A stretch of 64,000 nucleotides of DNA. Source: Todiramphus chloris collaris. Its lineage: Eukaryota; Chordata; Aves; Coraciiformes; Alcedinidae. Under the pieces are notes generated by a model. The model did no database searches, was not told where the DNA came from, and saw only the letters and a program-made list of their open reading frames with translations. Below, in pieces: positions 1 through 10,149 of this stretch (position 1 is the first letter of the stretch; each line of letters opens with the position of its first letter). The position numbers were made by a program, and so were the translations under genes. The stretch is taken from positions 11,954,712 through 12,018,711 of the forward strand of contig JANVCC010000062.1 in the NCBI GenBank assembly GCA_025345505.1, given 5' to 3'.

Positions 1-19
1 AAGAAGAAGAAGAAAAAAA
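1..19. repeat. AAG-rich purine microsatellite at window edge
   Basis: The window opens with four AAG units followed by an A run. It is simple-sequence DNA cut by the window boundary, so its full length is unknown. Confidence 0.8.
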
Positions 20-112
20 GTAGAGCTCTGAAGTCTTTGCTCAACGCCGAGCTGATACAGCCTAACGCTTTGCTCTGCTTTGCTGGCTGCTGCTCCTCCT
101 GCCACCATCACA

Positions 113-235
113 ATGATCAAACGCTCTCCTCCTCCACCTCCTCCTCCTCCATGCCAGCGGAGTGATATCAGGACAGGAGCGCTCAGTAAACACCGCAGCA
201 CCAGCAGCAGCAGCAGCAGCTCCTCCAGGCCGTGA
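113..235 (+). other. 40-codon open frame (possible upstream ORF) with poly-Pro and poly-Ser
   Basis: An ATG at 113 with A at -3 (context atcacaATGa) opens a 40-codon frame ending in TGA at 233-235. It starts MIKRS, runs into eight prolines (CCT/CCA codons), then a short mixed stretch, then a serine run encoded by six AGC plus two TCC codons, and ends SRP. I do not recognise it. The proline and serine runs come directly from low-complexity CCT and AGC tracts, so it may have no coding role. If the CpG island drives a plus-strand transcript starting upstream of 113, this would be a short upstream ORF. A minus-strand transcript would make it meaningless. Confidence 0.2.
194..220. repeat. CAG/AGC trinucleotide tract
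   Basis: Six perfect AGC units occupy 203-220, preceded by an imperfect extension (cgcagcacc). It lies at the left flank of the CpG island. Tracts of this kind are often length-polymorphic. Confidence 0.9.
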
Positions 236-552
236 GGCAGACCCGGGGACAAGGTGCAAAACCCGGCACGGACGTCGCCCAGCAGGAGCGGACATGGCGC
301 TTCCCCCCCGCCGCCGCTGCGCTCACGCCCGGCAGCGCGGCGGGGCTGCCCGCAGACGCGGGCACGGCGGAGCGGAGGGGAGCGGGGCAGGGGCCGACAC
401 CTGCCGCCCCCGGGGCGCCCCGCCGCCGCCTTGGGGCTCCCCGGGCCGCGGGGGCGGGCGGCCGCTCTTTCCCCGGCCGGCAGACGGGCCCGGCGGCAGG
501 GGCTGCCGCTGCGCGGCGGTGCCGGGGATGGGCGCTGCGGAGACGGGCACCC

Positions 553-586
553 GGGGAGGGGGCGGCGGGAAGGGGGGCCGGGGGGG
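553..586 (+). promoter_or_regulatory. G-quadruplex-forming G run inside the CpG island
   Basis: Within 34 bases the plus strand has G runs of 4, 5, 3, 6 and 7, separated by linkers of one to four bases (A, CGGC, AA, CC). This satisfies the usual G3+N1-7 rule several times over. Such motifs are common near vertebrate promoters. Folding and function are inference. Confidence 0.7.
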
Positions 587-785
587 CAGCGCCTGTCCCG
601 AACCCCGGCTGCCGGGAGCCGCTGGGGCCCGTGCCGGCGGCAGCGCGGGGTGCGGAGGGCACGGAAGCCGCGGGCGAGCAGCGGGAGGCGGCGCTGGGCG
701 CAGCCCGGGGGGGAACCCGCAGCCGCTGGGTGCCCGCACCCCGTGCCGGAGCGGCGTGTGCCGCCTTCCCCTTCGGTGTCAACTG

Positions 786-802
786 TTGCATAATAAATGC
801 AA
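786..802. promoter_or_regulatory. Palindromic POU/octamer-like site
   Basis: TTGCAT and ATGCAA form a perfect 6-bp inverted repeat around a 5-bp AATAA spacer. Each arm resembles half of the octamer ATGCAAAT, and the right arm continues as ATGCAAAC. It sits at the 3' edge of the CpG island, where a promoter-proximal element would be expected. Binding by POU (or C/EBP, from the TTGCATAAT part) factors is inference. Confidence 0.35.
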
Positions 803-1049
803 ACAGAGCGCGGAGCCCTGCGCCTCCCCGACACGGGGCTGAACTTTCTATTTTAAACAACAGGAGAAACATGACACGTTGGGCAGGAACATTTTTCCAA
901 GCGAACGGTGGCTGCCTCCATAGAGAGCGCGGGTGATTAATGGATCAGGAATACCAGCCCGGGAACCTAGTTTTAAAACAGACAAAGCTATTGCACGCAC
1001 AATTTGTATCGATCGTTATTTTCTAACTAGCACTGTGAGCTACACACTT

Positions 1050-1050
1050 C

Positions 1051-1080
<30 letters not shown>
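1050..1080. repeat. Poly-T tract
   Basis: Ten T, one C, then nineteen T. It may be the reverse complement of a retroposed poly(A) tail, but no recognisable retroposed body adjoins it. Confidence 0.85.
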
Positions 1081-1082
<2 letters not shown>

Positions 1083-1742
1083 GATACCTATTTAAAATAA
1101 CTATCTTAGAGACATCCTTGTTCTCTAACATGCAGCTGGAAATAAAGAAAATTGGGAACTCATACATTAGTCATGAGATCTGATTTAAACCATCTTCATT
1201 TCTGCCACTGCAGATTAGCATAGGATACTATTTCTAAGCTACTGACAGTGGCAGAGAGATGTCTTTGTCTTCAAGTGCTCAGCAATAGGAAATATGGGGT
1301 TAGTTCCATTCCTATTGCAACAATTCCTGAGTACATTGGGACAGAATATAATACTGGACAAATAAAATTAGCAATTAGTACCTGCCCTGCGTTCAGACTA
1401 ATGAGCATGTCTCCCCCCCAAAAAAAACTTTTCTTCAGTATCAGTTTGAAAACCAAAGTGAAGCTACTTACTGTTCCTTACAGATCACTGATCACTATTT
1501 TATCACAAAACAAACAGGGGAAAAAACACAGCACTGCTCAGGAGCAGCCCAAGAACCAAGGGAAACTGCAGATCCTGTGTCATTTACAAAGATCAATACT
1601 TCTGTTAATTTAGAGCTGTAAACTCCTCAGTAACCATTCCTCCCCCTCTGACTCCACAAGACAACAGTATTACTTGGGTTTCAGAATATACATGAAAATA
1701 TTGAACCTAAGAACTGAAAGGGGGGAAAAGGGAGGGGAGCTC

Positions 1743-1796
1743 TCGGTTTTTTTGTTTTTTTGTTTTTTTTTTGTAATTGTTTGTTTTTATTTGACA
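1743..1796. repeat. T-rich low-complexity tract
   Basis: T runs interrupted by single G residues (tttttttgtttttttg pattern) lead into more T-rich DNA. It is simple-sequence DNA and accounts for the hydrophobic phenylalanine-rich frame read through it on the plus strand. Confidence 0.75.
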
Positions 1797-1867
1797 GGGC
1801 AAGCGTCAGCAGGCCAGGAAGAGAGACAGCTGGGAATTAGCTTTAACTTGGCAAAAGTACTTTTCGG

Positions 1868-1985
1868 GTTCCTCCGCAGTGCCCCCTGCAGCCCGCCTGC
1901 TGCCAGCCTCGCTCCGAAGGACCGGCAGAGCCCGAGGGCACCGGGGCTGGAGGAGTGGGACAGGAACCTCTCCTACACCCAGGGA
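1868..1985. other. Isolated GC-rich, CpG-bearing patch
   Basis: About 120 bases stand out from AT-rich flanks by high G+C and several CpGs (for example ctccgaaggaccggcag). Two T/G-rich tracts bracket it. Overlapping short frames on both strands read through it without recognisable similarity. It may be a remnant exon, an old repeat, or an island satellite; I cannot tell which. Confidence 0.35.
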
Positions 1986-2009
1986 GTCAGGAATACACGC
2001 GAAAGCACT

Positions 2010-2060
2010 GGTTTGGGTTTGTTTTGTTTGTGTGTTTTGTTGTTTGGTTGGGTTTATTTT
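2010..2060. repeat. GT-rich (TTTG)n-like low-complexity tract
   Basis: Irregular TTTG/TTGG units, equivalent to CAAA-type repeats on the other strand. It is simple-sequence DNA. Confidence 0.75.
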
Positions 2061-5000
2061 GTCATGGGTTTTTGTCTGGTTGGTTTTACAGGCTGTTTCT
2101 TGGTGCACTTAAAAGAAGTTGTCTTCTTTTCCTACCACTAGGATAAATACCGTTTGTCAATCTCGATGGAGTCAAACAACCATGCCTTAACTTTATCACT
2201 TTGGCAACAAACATCTTTTTTTAAGCGCATACTGGATTGTTACAGCATTAAATTCCAGCCTACTAAAAATTCAGGATCTTTTTAATCTCTCTGCTACATA
2301 CCTTGTTTCTGTCAGGCTGCATAGCCCAGGGGTGATGATTGGAGTAGTAAAGTTCTGAAGTAACTGATGCTTAGAAGTTTTGCAAACAGATCAGTCACCG
2401 GTTTTGCGGAAAATAAATAAATAAATCTGAATAAATTCTAAACCCATTTGATTCTGATCAAAAGATATATTTTAACCGGCTGAGGTTAAAACAAAGCTGA
2501 GCAAACATGCATCCATCTATTTCCCCACACATTTTAAGAGCAACAGTGGTGCTCTGCATTATCCTGTAGTACAAACTTTTATAAGATAAAGCACTATCCT
2601 CTATATCTAAAAACAATCATTAGAATCAGCATGTCATAAAACATGTTGTTCTACAGCTGTCATCCAGCACTTACGAGCTAACTGAATTTTTTCATCTGTC
2701 AGGAGAGTTTTGAAGCCAAGTATTGAATGGCAATTGTAAAATAGCTTAATAGTCGTAAGATTTCCCAGGTGATTTTTACATCACTTTTATTGTAAGGATA
2801 CTTAACACAAACAATTACCAGCTTCTAAAAGAGTAAGGACTAAATAAGCTATTTAAGCAATTATTTAAATTAATTTTTTGTGAAGGACAACACTTCTGCT
2901 AAACCACTGAGTCTGAAAAAGTAAAAATGGGGAAAACCCTTCAGATTATAGCCTCAGCAATGCAAGAAATGGAGCGATTTCAGCCTTGTTCTGTTGGTTA
3001 TTGTCATTAGAACAGATGTTCCGTGCAACCTTGAACAAACAACTGTTCTGTGATCAGACATAAGCACAGACTCACTCCTGACAGCCATGTGCACTTACAT
3101 TTCTGACCATGGATTCAGACGCACTCACCTCATGCAGAGATTTACTACACGTGTCCAAACGCATGCATTCCCTCTACACCTTTTCTTTCCCCCCCACCCC
3201 GCACACTGGCTTTAGAAAACTATATTCACAAGTAGAATTTCAAAAAAACAAATATATCAGAATTCTAAGTGATGCAAGATGAACTTGCTGATGCCAGCAG
3301 TTGAACACTAATGCCTACCAATATCAGCTGACAGGACACTAATTACTAGTTACAGGAGATGATTGCTCAGTAAAGGATCTATTCAGTGAGTTACGAGTTT
3401 GAAAAAATTATAAAGCACAGGCCTGGTCTGTGAAAAGATATGCAGTATGAAAATACAGCATACGTTCTCAAGATGATTATCATGACAGAGATCTGTCTAA
3501 TTAGGAAGAATCTATTTTAATGCTAAGATATGAAAGAGCCCAGCTGGGAGAGGAATTTAGAGGAAGACACAGAAACATGACTGTTAAGCTGACAGCAAGT
3601 GCAGCCTAAGCATGTTCCAATGACAGCTTCTAAAAAAAAATTTCATCTCAGCATTTAATCAATAGTGGTTTCAGAAGAAGTACAGCCTTACAGATAATCT
3701 AGCTAGTCATATCAGTGGGAGGAGCTCCATAAATAATATAGAAAATATGCCTTTGCAGAGCAACATACAGAAATCACTCTCCTTTTGTCAGCTGAGCTGG
3801 GGGTTATCCGGTGGATGGGCAACATTAAAAATATCACCGTGAGGATAAATACGAATCCAGCTCTTGTTAGAAACCACACTTGAGTTCCTGGTGCTGCCAG
3901 TCAGGTTGGAAACTGTAATCACTGTGGCAGCAAGTTTCAAACCATCTTGGGCAACAGATTAACCTTCAGAGCGACCGCCTGGGTAGAAACCTTTCTGAAA
4001 GCTCCTACTATAATTAAATGGTTTATGCCTAAATTGATGGATGACACGGTGACACAGGCATCTGCTGGAAGGCAAACCTCGAGTCAACCACGCAGCGCGT
4101 TCCCTGAATATAGCTTTGAAAACCGGCTAACAGACACTTCTTGGGTCTGCAAGAAGCAGCTCTCTTACACAGCAAAAAGGGTTTCAGAAGATTTCTGCTA
4201 AAGCTTCTCTTGGATACAGCGATATCTAACTGGGCAAATCAGATGTACTTCAGCTACTACCACAAGCTATTTAAGTGCATGCTGCCTAGTATATCCATAG
4301 TCAAAAAAGCATAATAACGTAATTTGAAGAGTGGTTAAAGCAAAGACATATAGTTGAGGGTTGACTGAGAACAAACAAGAAAAACAACCAAACCCACAAC
4401 CTCCATGAATGTATCCGTCAAATCCAACTACAGTATGGCAAAAATTCTCACGACAGCTGGGGTGGCCACAAACTACGGCTGTCAGAACATCCAGAGCTGT
4501 AGGAATTCTTCAAGGAACAAACCGAGTCTGGAGCAAACAAAGTTGCTCTAAATAGTGAAGGAAAAAGTCATCAAGACTGCAAAGGAACAGAAGAACAAAA
4601 CAACAGAAGTAGAAAGGGGAAGTCACACAGAAAATCAGCAAGCGAGTTAAAATTCCCAAAGTCAGAGCTTTAAGGCACTGCAGGAAGGGCAGTGATCACT
4701 GTGTGTAAACACAAACAAAACCAAACCACCCTCAAAACCACCATGCTTGCCAGCGTGTACATTTCAAGCTGTAGAATGCAGGGAATCCAAGTCAGAATCT
4801 GTACAGAATCTTCCCAGTTGTGAGAAACAGTGACGGCTCCGATTCAGGAGGGTATTACGGCAGGACAAGTGCGTGGATGGAGACACGCACATCCCTAAGT
4901 ATTCGGCTGAATCAGGGCTGGAAAAACACAGGGAAGGAATGCAAAATGTGTACTCATTTTCTCCTGTCCTGATTACAGACAGGTCACAACAAGAACATAG

Positions 5001-7221
5001 AAAATAAAAACAGAACGCCATGAGTTGGCATCGTTACCCACGTGCTGTCCTGTCAGATTAATGTTATTGAAATACACACTAGTTCAGGAAGCAAAATTAA
5101 GATAATTAGTTGTGATATGCCACAGTACATCTTTCTGTTGTTTTGAAAATCTGGTTCTGGAGCTAAGAGCTGCAGGAGATCTCCATCGAGAGAGCTAGCA
5201 GAGAGCTTGAAGGGGGGAAATGAAAATCATCGCTCGGGCACAGGCCCCATCTAAGCCTTTGATCTGTCACGCTGATCTCAAGAGAATAACGGAGTTGGAA
5301 TGAACGAGCCAGGGAGGTGGAGGCACGGGGGGAGAGAGAGAAGAAAGGATATTTGGGAAAAATCCCAGAGAGATGCTTCTGGGCGTTCCTGGAAGCTTAC
5401 ACTGGAAATACACATGAAGGAACTAAAGTTTCTTTAGCCATCCCTATGCTGTGTACCCCACTGCTTCTCTCTCAGTAAAGACTGCTCCATTTACATTTAG
5501 CTTGAATTAACAGGGCAACCAACTAAAAATCCCTCATCAATAAAACCGAATGTCAGCTTTGGTGATGAGGAAGCAGCTGGGAGAATGTATTTTTTTTCTC
5601 CTCTCTCCAATGCAATTGCTGTTCAGATGTCAGCCGTGGATAAGAATTTCAGAGTGACCACGATCACTTGAAATTTTCTGAGCCAGAAGAGAGCCCGAAC
5701 CTACGGAAAACTATTATTCATCCTCCCACATACGGGAGACTGATGATTGTTCTGCAGTCTTTGGCATAACCACTCAAGTTTAATATTCAGACAAGAACAT
5801 TTTTAGAAATTCTTAAATTACAGGGAAACAGAAATAAAAGGTCATTTTTTTTGTAAAATTCATGTAAGTTCAGTCTTCGAGACAGAGAAGTACCCGATTT
5901 TCCTCCCTGTGCCAAGGTGCTGACTGACACTCCCACTGTTTCACTGAAACCGCTACAGTTTACCATCTACAAATACACATGTACACCGCGTATATTTACA
6001 GACTTGTAGTAAAAGCACATCACTGATGCTGCAGTCTTGCAGTCAATGAGTTTAAAACCACCAAAATCAAAGCTCTTGTGCAATCTTTATCTGGCTTCCT
6101 TGAACAATCCACGGTATGATAAAGTCTTCACCCTTACACACTATTTTTTTTCCACAGGATGTTTGCTTCATTCTGTACACAAAATTGTCAGTGCTCTCCA
6201 GCAAACATATCACCTCATATCACCTCATGTCTGTTTACTAATTCAAACCCTGTTCACAGACGTTCAGTTCCTCAGAAGGGCCACCACTACCGCACCCGAG
6301 GCTTTCACGTGTACCAATAATGCACCAACTTTCACAATTCATTGCAAGTGCGAGGATGGTGCTTTTACTTATGTTACAGACTGGAAACTGAAACAAAGAA
6401 ATTAAGCTTAAAAGGCTTTCGCTAAAATGCCTTATTTGAGCTGATTTTTAAAAGACATAAACAACTTAAAATACCCCATGTTTTATGGGAGCAGCCCACA
6501 TCACCTTCAGTTGAATCAGTAGGTGCTTAGCATCATTGCTAAGCAGAAGCCCCTTCTCAAGGCAGGGACTTGGAAAACGAGGAATGCAACTAGTGATCAT
6601 CTGCAAGAAGCAGAGTTTATGTGAACTGAGAAACATCACCTAACACAGCTCAAACATTCGATCTCAGACACACATAGTTCAGTAAATTACAGGCAAAGAC
6701 AAAATAAGCCTTACAGGAAAGAAAGGAAATATTACGTACTGATTTACGATAATATTTTTCAAGTACTCTTTTTGTCCCACTTCTTTCTGTAGACACACCT
6801 TTCAAACAGCCTTTCCTGAAGCCAAGTCAAAACAGGCTAGGGTTAGAAAGTACTGCTCAGGGCAAGTTCACCTGAAGCCAGAAAATGCTAAAGAGGTTAA
6901 GACAAGAAAATAAAATGAAAAATCCCTAAAAGGACGCAGAAAAAGTCCCTGTTCATGCTTGGACATATTCACCAAAATACAAACCCCAGTAACTACTAGC
7001 TATGCTAAAAACCAAGCCTGCATTCAGGCTATTGCCAGGGTCACTAAAGTTACTAGACAACATTCATCAGAAGTCTAGGATACCTCCCATCTAAGCTCAG
7101 CCTTGCAGTTAACTAATGGTTTACAGCAAACAACAGCTGATTAGATTCCCGTTAGGCAGGAAAAAAACCCCAAAACCCAATAACCTTCTCATAGTAGGAA
7201 CAGTGAGACTTTAAACAGATT

Positions 7222-7374
7222 ACTTATGGAGGCTGCTGAGTCTTCATCATTGAAAGCTGTAGGAACAGGTTAGACAAATTTGTCAGTAAGGACAAAAATG
7301 TAATTGATTTTTGCCATGAAACAGGGTGATGGATTAGGTGACTAAAGGGTCCTTCTCATCCTAACTCTTCATAA
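7222..7374 (+). mobile_element. CR1 LINE 3' fragment, sense
   Basis: The segment reads like the degenerate 3' end of a CR1 element. A part resembling 'ggctgctgagtcttcatcat' (CR1: guggagtctcc-type) is followed by a 'gttagacaaatttgtcag' block and then 'gatggattaggtgactaaag', which mirrors the CR1 3' UTR phrase around GGACTAGATGACCT. It is 5' truncated, as is usual for CR1, and heavily diverged. Recognition is by remembered family consensus, so the ends are approximate. Confidence 0.65.
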
Positions 7375-7480
7375 CACTTAAGGACATGGAAAGTTATAAA
7401 TATATCTAAGCTGTTAATACCTTTTTATTTTGTTCTGACTTTCGCGTATAATGAGACGATTCCATGTGAACTTATGCTTT

Positions 7481-9485
7481 GGTTCAGACCACAGGTCCAT
7501 TTAGTACCGAGCTCTGTCTCTCATAGTAGCCTTGGAACTCAGGAAAAATAAGAAGAGGGTAAGCCATGCTGCCACCCAGCCTTCAAACATTTTCAAGTTA
7601 GGTTATGTGATTTATCTAGATACTGGACTCTACAGCATCTCTTCCAAATTTTTTTCCAGTCTCTTCTTGTATCTCTATAAATCCCTTGATCCAGGAAGTC
7701 ATTTGAGGAGTCCATATAGGTCATCTGAAGAACCAGTTCCTCTTGTTTATTCTGAACAAAGCTCTTACTAACTTCTGATATCCCTCATGCTTGTATTAGA
7801 AGAGATCGTTTAAAACCAATCCCACCCTGCTTCTCCCCAGACCTCTCAGTTCTGCAGACCTCTTCTTACACTTCCCCTATGTCATACTCTTTTTCAAATG
7901 AAGATTCTTGGCTATTTGACAGATGGAGTTCCTTGCATGTTGCAGTCCAAGTCACAGTATGCCTCTGATCAATCTTGTCATCTCTGAATACTTTTCATTT
8001 CCAACATGTCCTATCCAAGACAAACTGCCTGCACTATGCAGGTGTGCAAACCTTGGATTTTTACAGTAGCATATGAACTTGAACAGTAAGCATAATCATT
8101 CTTTCTGGTTTGTTCTCTATTTACTACTTAATCAGTCCTAACCAACTCCCCCCCCCACCCCTGCCTTCAACTACTACTAAGCAATATTTTCATGAAACTC
8201 TCTACCATAACCCAAGGGTCTTGTTCTTGAATACCTTTGGGCCAGCTTAGAAATGACCCAAGATGTGAAGATGAGATTAGTCTTCCTCAAATGTATTGCT
8301 TTACCATTATCTACACCAAACTGCAGCTGTCCTGTTATTGTACAGTCAATCTTTCTGCAAGCTACGCAGTCTCCCTTGTCCTTACTACCTTGTGTAGCTT
8401 CCTGCTATCAGCAAAGCTTTGTCACCTCACTGATCCCTTCTCCAAGTCATTTAAGAATATATTGAACAGTACATGTCCCATGATCACCACCATAGGGAAT
8501 TTGACCAGCAATCTCTGTCCTGTGGATCTTTTGGAAATCCAAGCTGACTGTACCAGTCAGATGATCCTCATCTACATAACGCTGAGCCCTTCAGAAAACC
8601 CTTGAGAGCTTTGTTAACTCTCACTCATTAGACAGTATTTATTCAGGTAGATACTAATTCTCTGTCTTATTACAGTATCTACTCATTCACCTGGAACAGA
8701 TGTCAAATTTTAGATTCCTGGACACCCTTGGAACTTTTCTTAATGACTGACATCACATTTGACACCTTCTGATTTTCGTGTACTGAGGAACATTGAAGAG
8801 ACATGTTACAGGCTGCTATCAGTAGGTATTTCATCCCCGAGTTCTCTTAGAATTCTTGGAAGAATCCTTCAGATCCTTGCAGATTCATCTGTATTCATCT
8901 GGCTTTTGTACACCAGTACCTCTTCCACATACTTCAGTTTGAGAGGCATTCTTTGCTGAGTTCTCTGAATGCCCCTAAAGGGTTGTGGAAGGACAATTGC
9001 CCTGATTTCTTCTACACTGAGCAAGGATGCAAATGGTTCAGCTTCACTCCAGCGACTTTGTCCTCCCCGAGAATTCATTTTATACCCCCATCAGATCAGA
9101 CTCACTGCAGACTTCTTTTCCCTCCCAATCTATCAGAAGAAGGCTATTCAACTGGTTTTGATTCTCTTAGCTAGTTAGGTCTCAGACTCATATAGGTCTG
9201 CCTTAATAATAATTTTAATAGTATATCTCTCAGCGTTTAGGGTAGTTTTTGGCATTGTTCATTTGTATGTGTCTTTAGTTTTTGGAAAGACCCTTTCTTC
9301 TTTCCAATAGCCTCTCTTGGCTGTTTGGCCGTGACTGCTGCTTTTTACTTTCTCAGGCATGCCCAGTAAGTGGAGTCTATTGTCAGCATGCTTCCTCTTT
9401 GGTGTCTTTCTATCACCTTCGTGCCCCCTTTACAGCTTCAATTGGCTCTCTTTGTTTATTCTTGGTAAACTTTCTCATTTTTATG
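7481..9485 (-). mobile_element. Old CR1-superfamily LINE, antisense, about 2 kb with decayed reverse transcriptase
   Basis: Read on the minus strand this is the 3' part of a CR1-superfamily non-LTR retrotransposon (LINE), an element that copies itself by target-primed reverse transcription. The plus strand starts with the antisense 3' end (gaccacaggtccatttag), then follows the known order of antisense CR1 blocks up to about 9.48 kb. The clearest coding remnant is at 8,469-8,431 on the minus strand, where the codons read LFNIFLNDLEKGS, the conserved stretch just before the catalytic motif. After a frame shift and a stop, SFADS appears (codons at 8,404-8,415), where active elements have FADD; the final Asp is changed. 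Stops and indels are scattered throughout, so the copy is dead. Divergence is high, suggesting an ancient insertion. Several plus-strand frames of 66-122 codons in this interval are antisense shadows of it. The exact ends are uncertain by tens of bases. Confidence 0.85.
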
Positions 9486-10149
9486 TAGTTCCCCCATGTT
9501 GAAACAAACACAACAGAGGTGGGCATTTGGGCCTCAACTGTTCTCCAAAGATACTGTATCCAAGAGTGTTATGGCATTCTTAAGGAACGGTCTTAATGTT
9601 CAGCAAGATATATGCATGTATGGGTACATATATATATACATATATACTACACATAGTGAAAGGACTTCTGTTTTTTCCCCAGATGTAACAGGACATAAGT
9701 GAGGGTTCATTTGGATCAAATCTTATTTCTGAGTTTGCCTGAAATATACGTGAAGGATTAGTATTTATTGGATGTAGCTCTCAAACTCTTCCAAGCATCA
9801 TTATTCCTCTTTGTAGAGCAACTATAAACCACAGAACAATGACGTGACAAAAGACAGTACCTATGGCTCTTCATTAAAGCCTGCTGTATTGGAATCTCCT
9901 TTATTTACTAGGAACTGCTACCTTTGCAAGCTATTTGAGGCATTGCTTTCAAACCACCACCATTACAGTTGATTTTATGTGGTAAATGAGGTGTTTACAT
10001 CCTTATATTCAGTCCCTCTTTTGTCTGCATGTAACAAATATTCGTGTTGTAACAATATATCATAACGTGATTTTTGCTGGTTTGAGTGAGAACAAAACTG
10101 ATTCTGTTCAGCAATTTTCCTTTTCAGCTCAGTTCTTCTAACTCACTGC
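9486..10149. other. Short non-coding gap between LINE and LTR
   Basis: AT-rich DNA with an AT microsatellite near 9.63 kb. I see no gene or regulatory element I can support. Confidence 0.6.
9625..9651. repeat. AT/TACA microsatellite
   Basis: Alternating TA units interrupted by TACATA. It is short and imperfect. Confidence 0.8.

Larger units (their letters stand above)
180..870. promoter_or_regulatory. CpG island, probable promoter / first-exon region
   Basis: From about 180 to 870 the sequence becomes extremely G+C rich with very frequent CpG (for example gcgcggcgg and ccccgccgccgccgc), with AT-rich DNA following it. Such islands in vertebrates usually cover the promoter and first exon of a gene. 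Overlapping open frames exist on both strands (226 and 234 codons on plus, 229 on minus), but they are rich in Ala, Gly, Pro and Arg in every frame. That is what GC-rich DNA gives by chance, so I do not call a protein. GC-box-like runs (ggggcagggg, ggggcggg-type) are plentiful and no TATA box is evident. The direction of transcription cannot be settled from the sequence; the gene body could lie left of the window or to the right. Confidence 0.8.
871..7221. other. Non-coding stretch, AT-rich, no gene recognised
   Basis: No frame here resembles a known protein. Open frames of 60-155 codons occur but have low-complexity or random composition. It contains poly-T and GT-rich tracts, an AAAT run near 2409-2424, a small GC-rich patch near 1.9 kb, and a 10-bp tandem duplication (atatcacctc twice) near 6207-6226. 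A few weak splice-like motifs are present but are not paired into credible exons. It is most likely intronic or intergenic. Confidence 0.6.

Noticed and set aside
162-936. Overlapping open frames of 226, 234 and 229 codons on both strands in the first CpG island
   Set aside because: All are Ala/Gly/Pro/Arg-rich in every phase, as GC-rich DNA gives by chance. No domain, splice site pair or conserved motif was seen.
8237-8605. 122-codon plus-strand frame
   Set aside because: It lies on the antisense strand of the old CR1 reverse transcriptase remnant and is a shadow of it.
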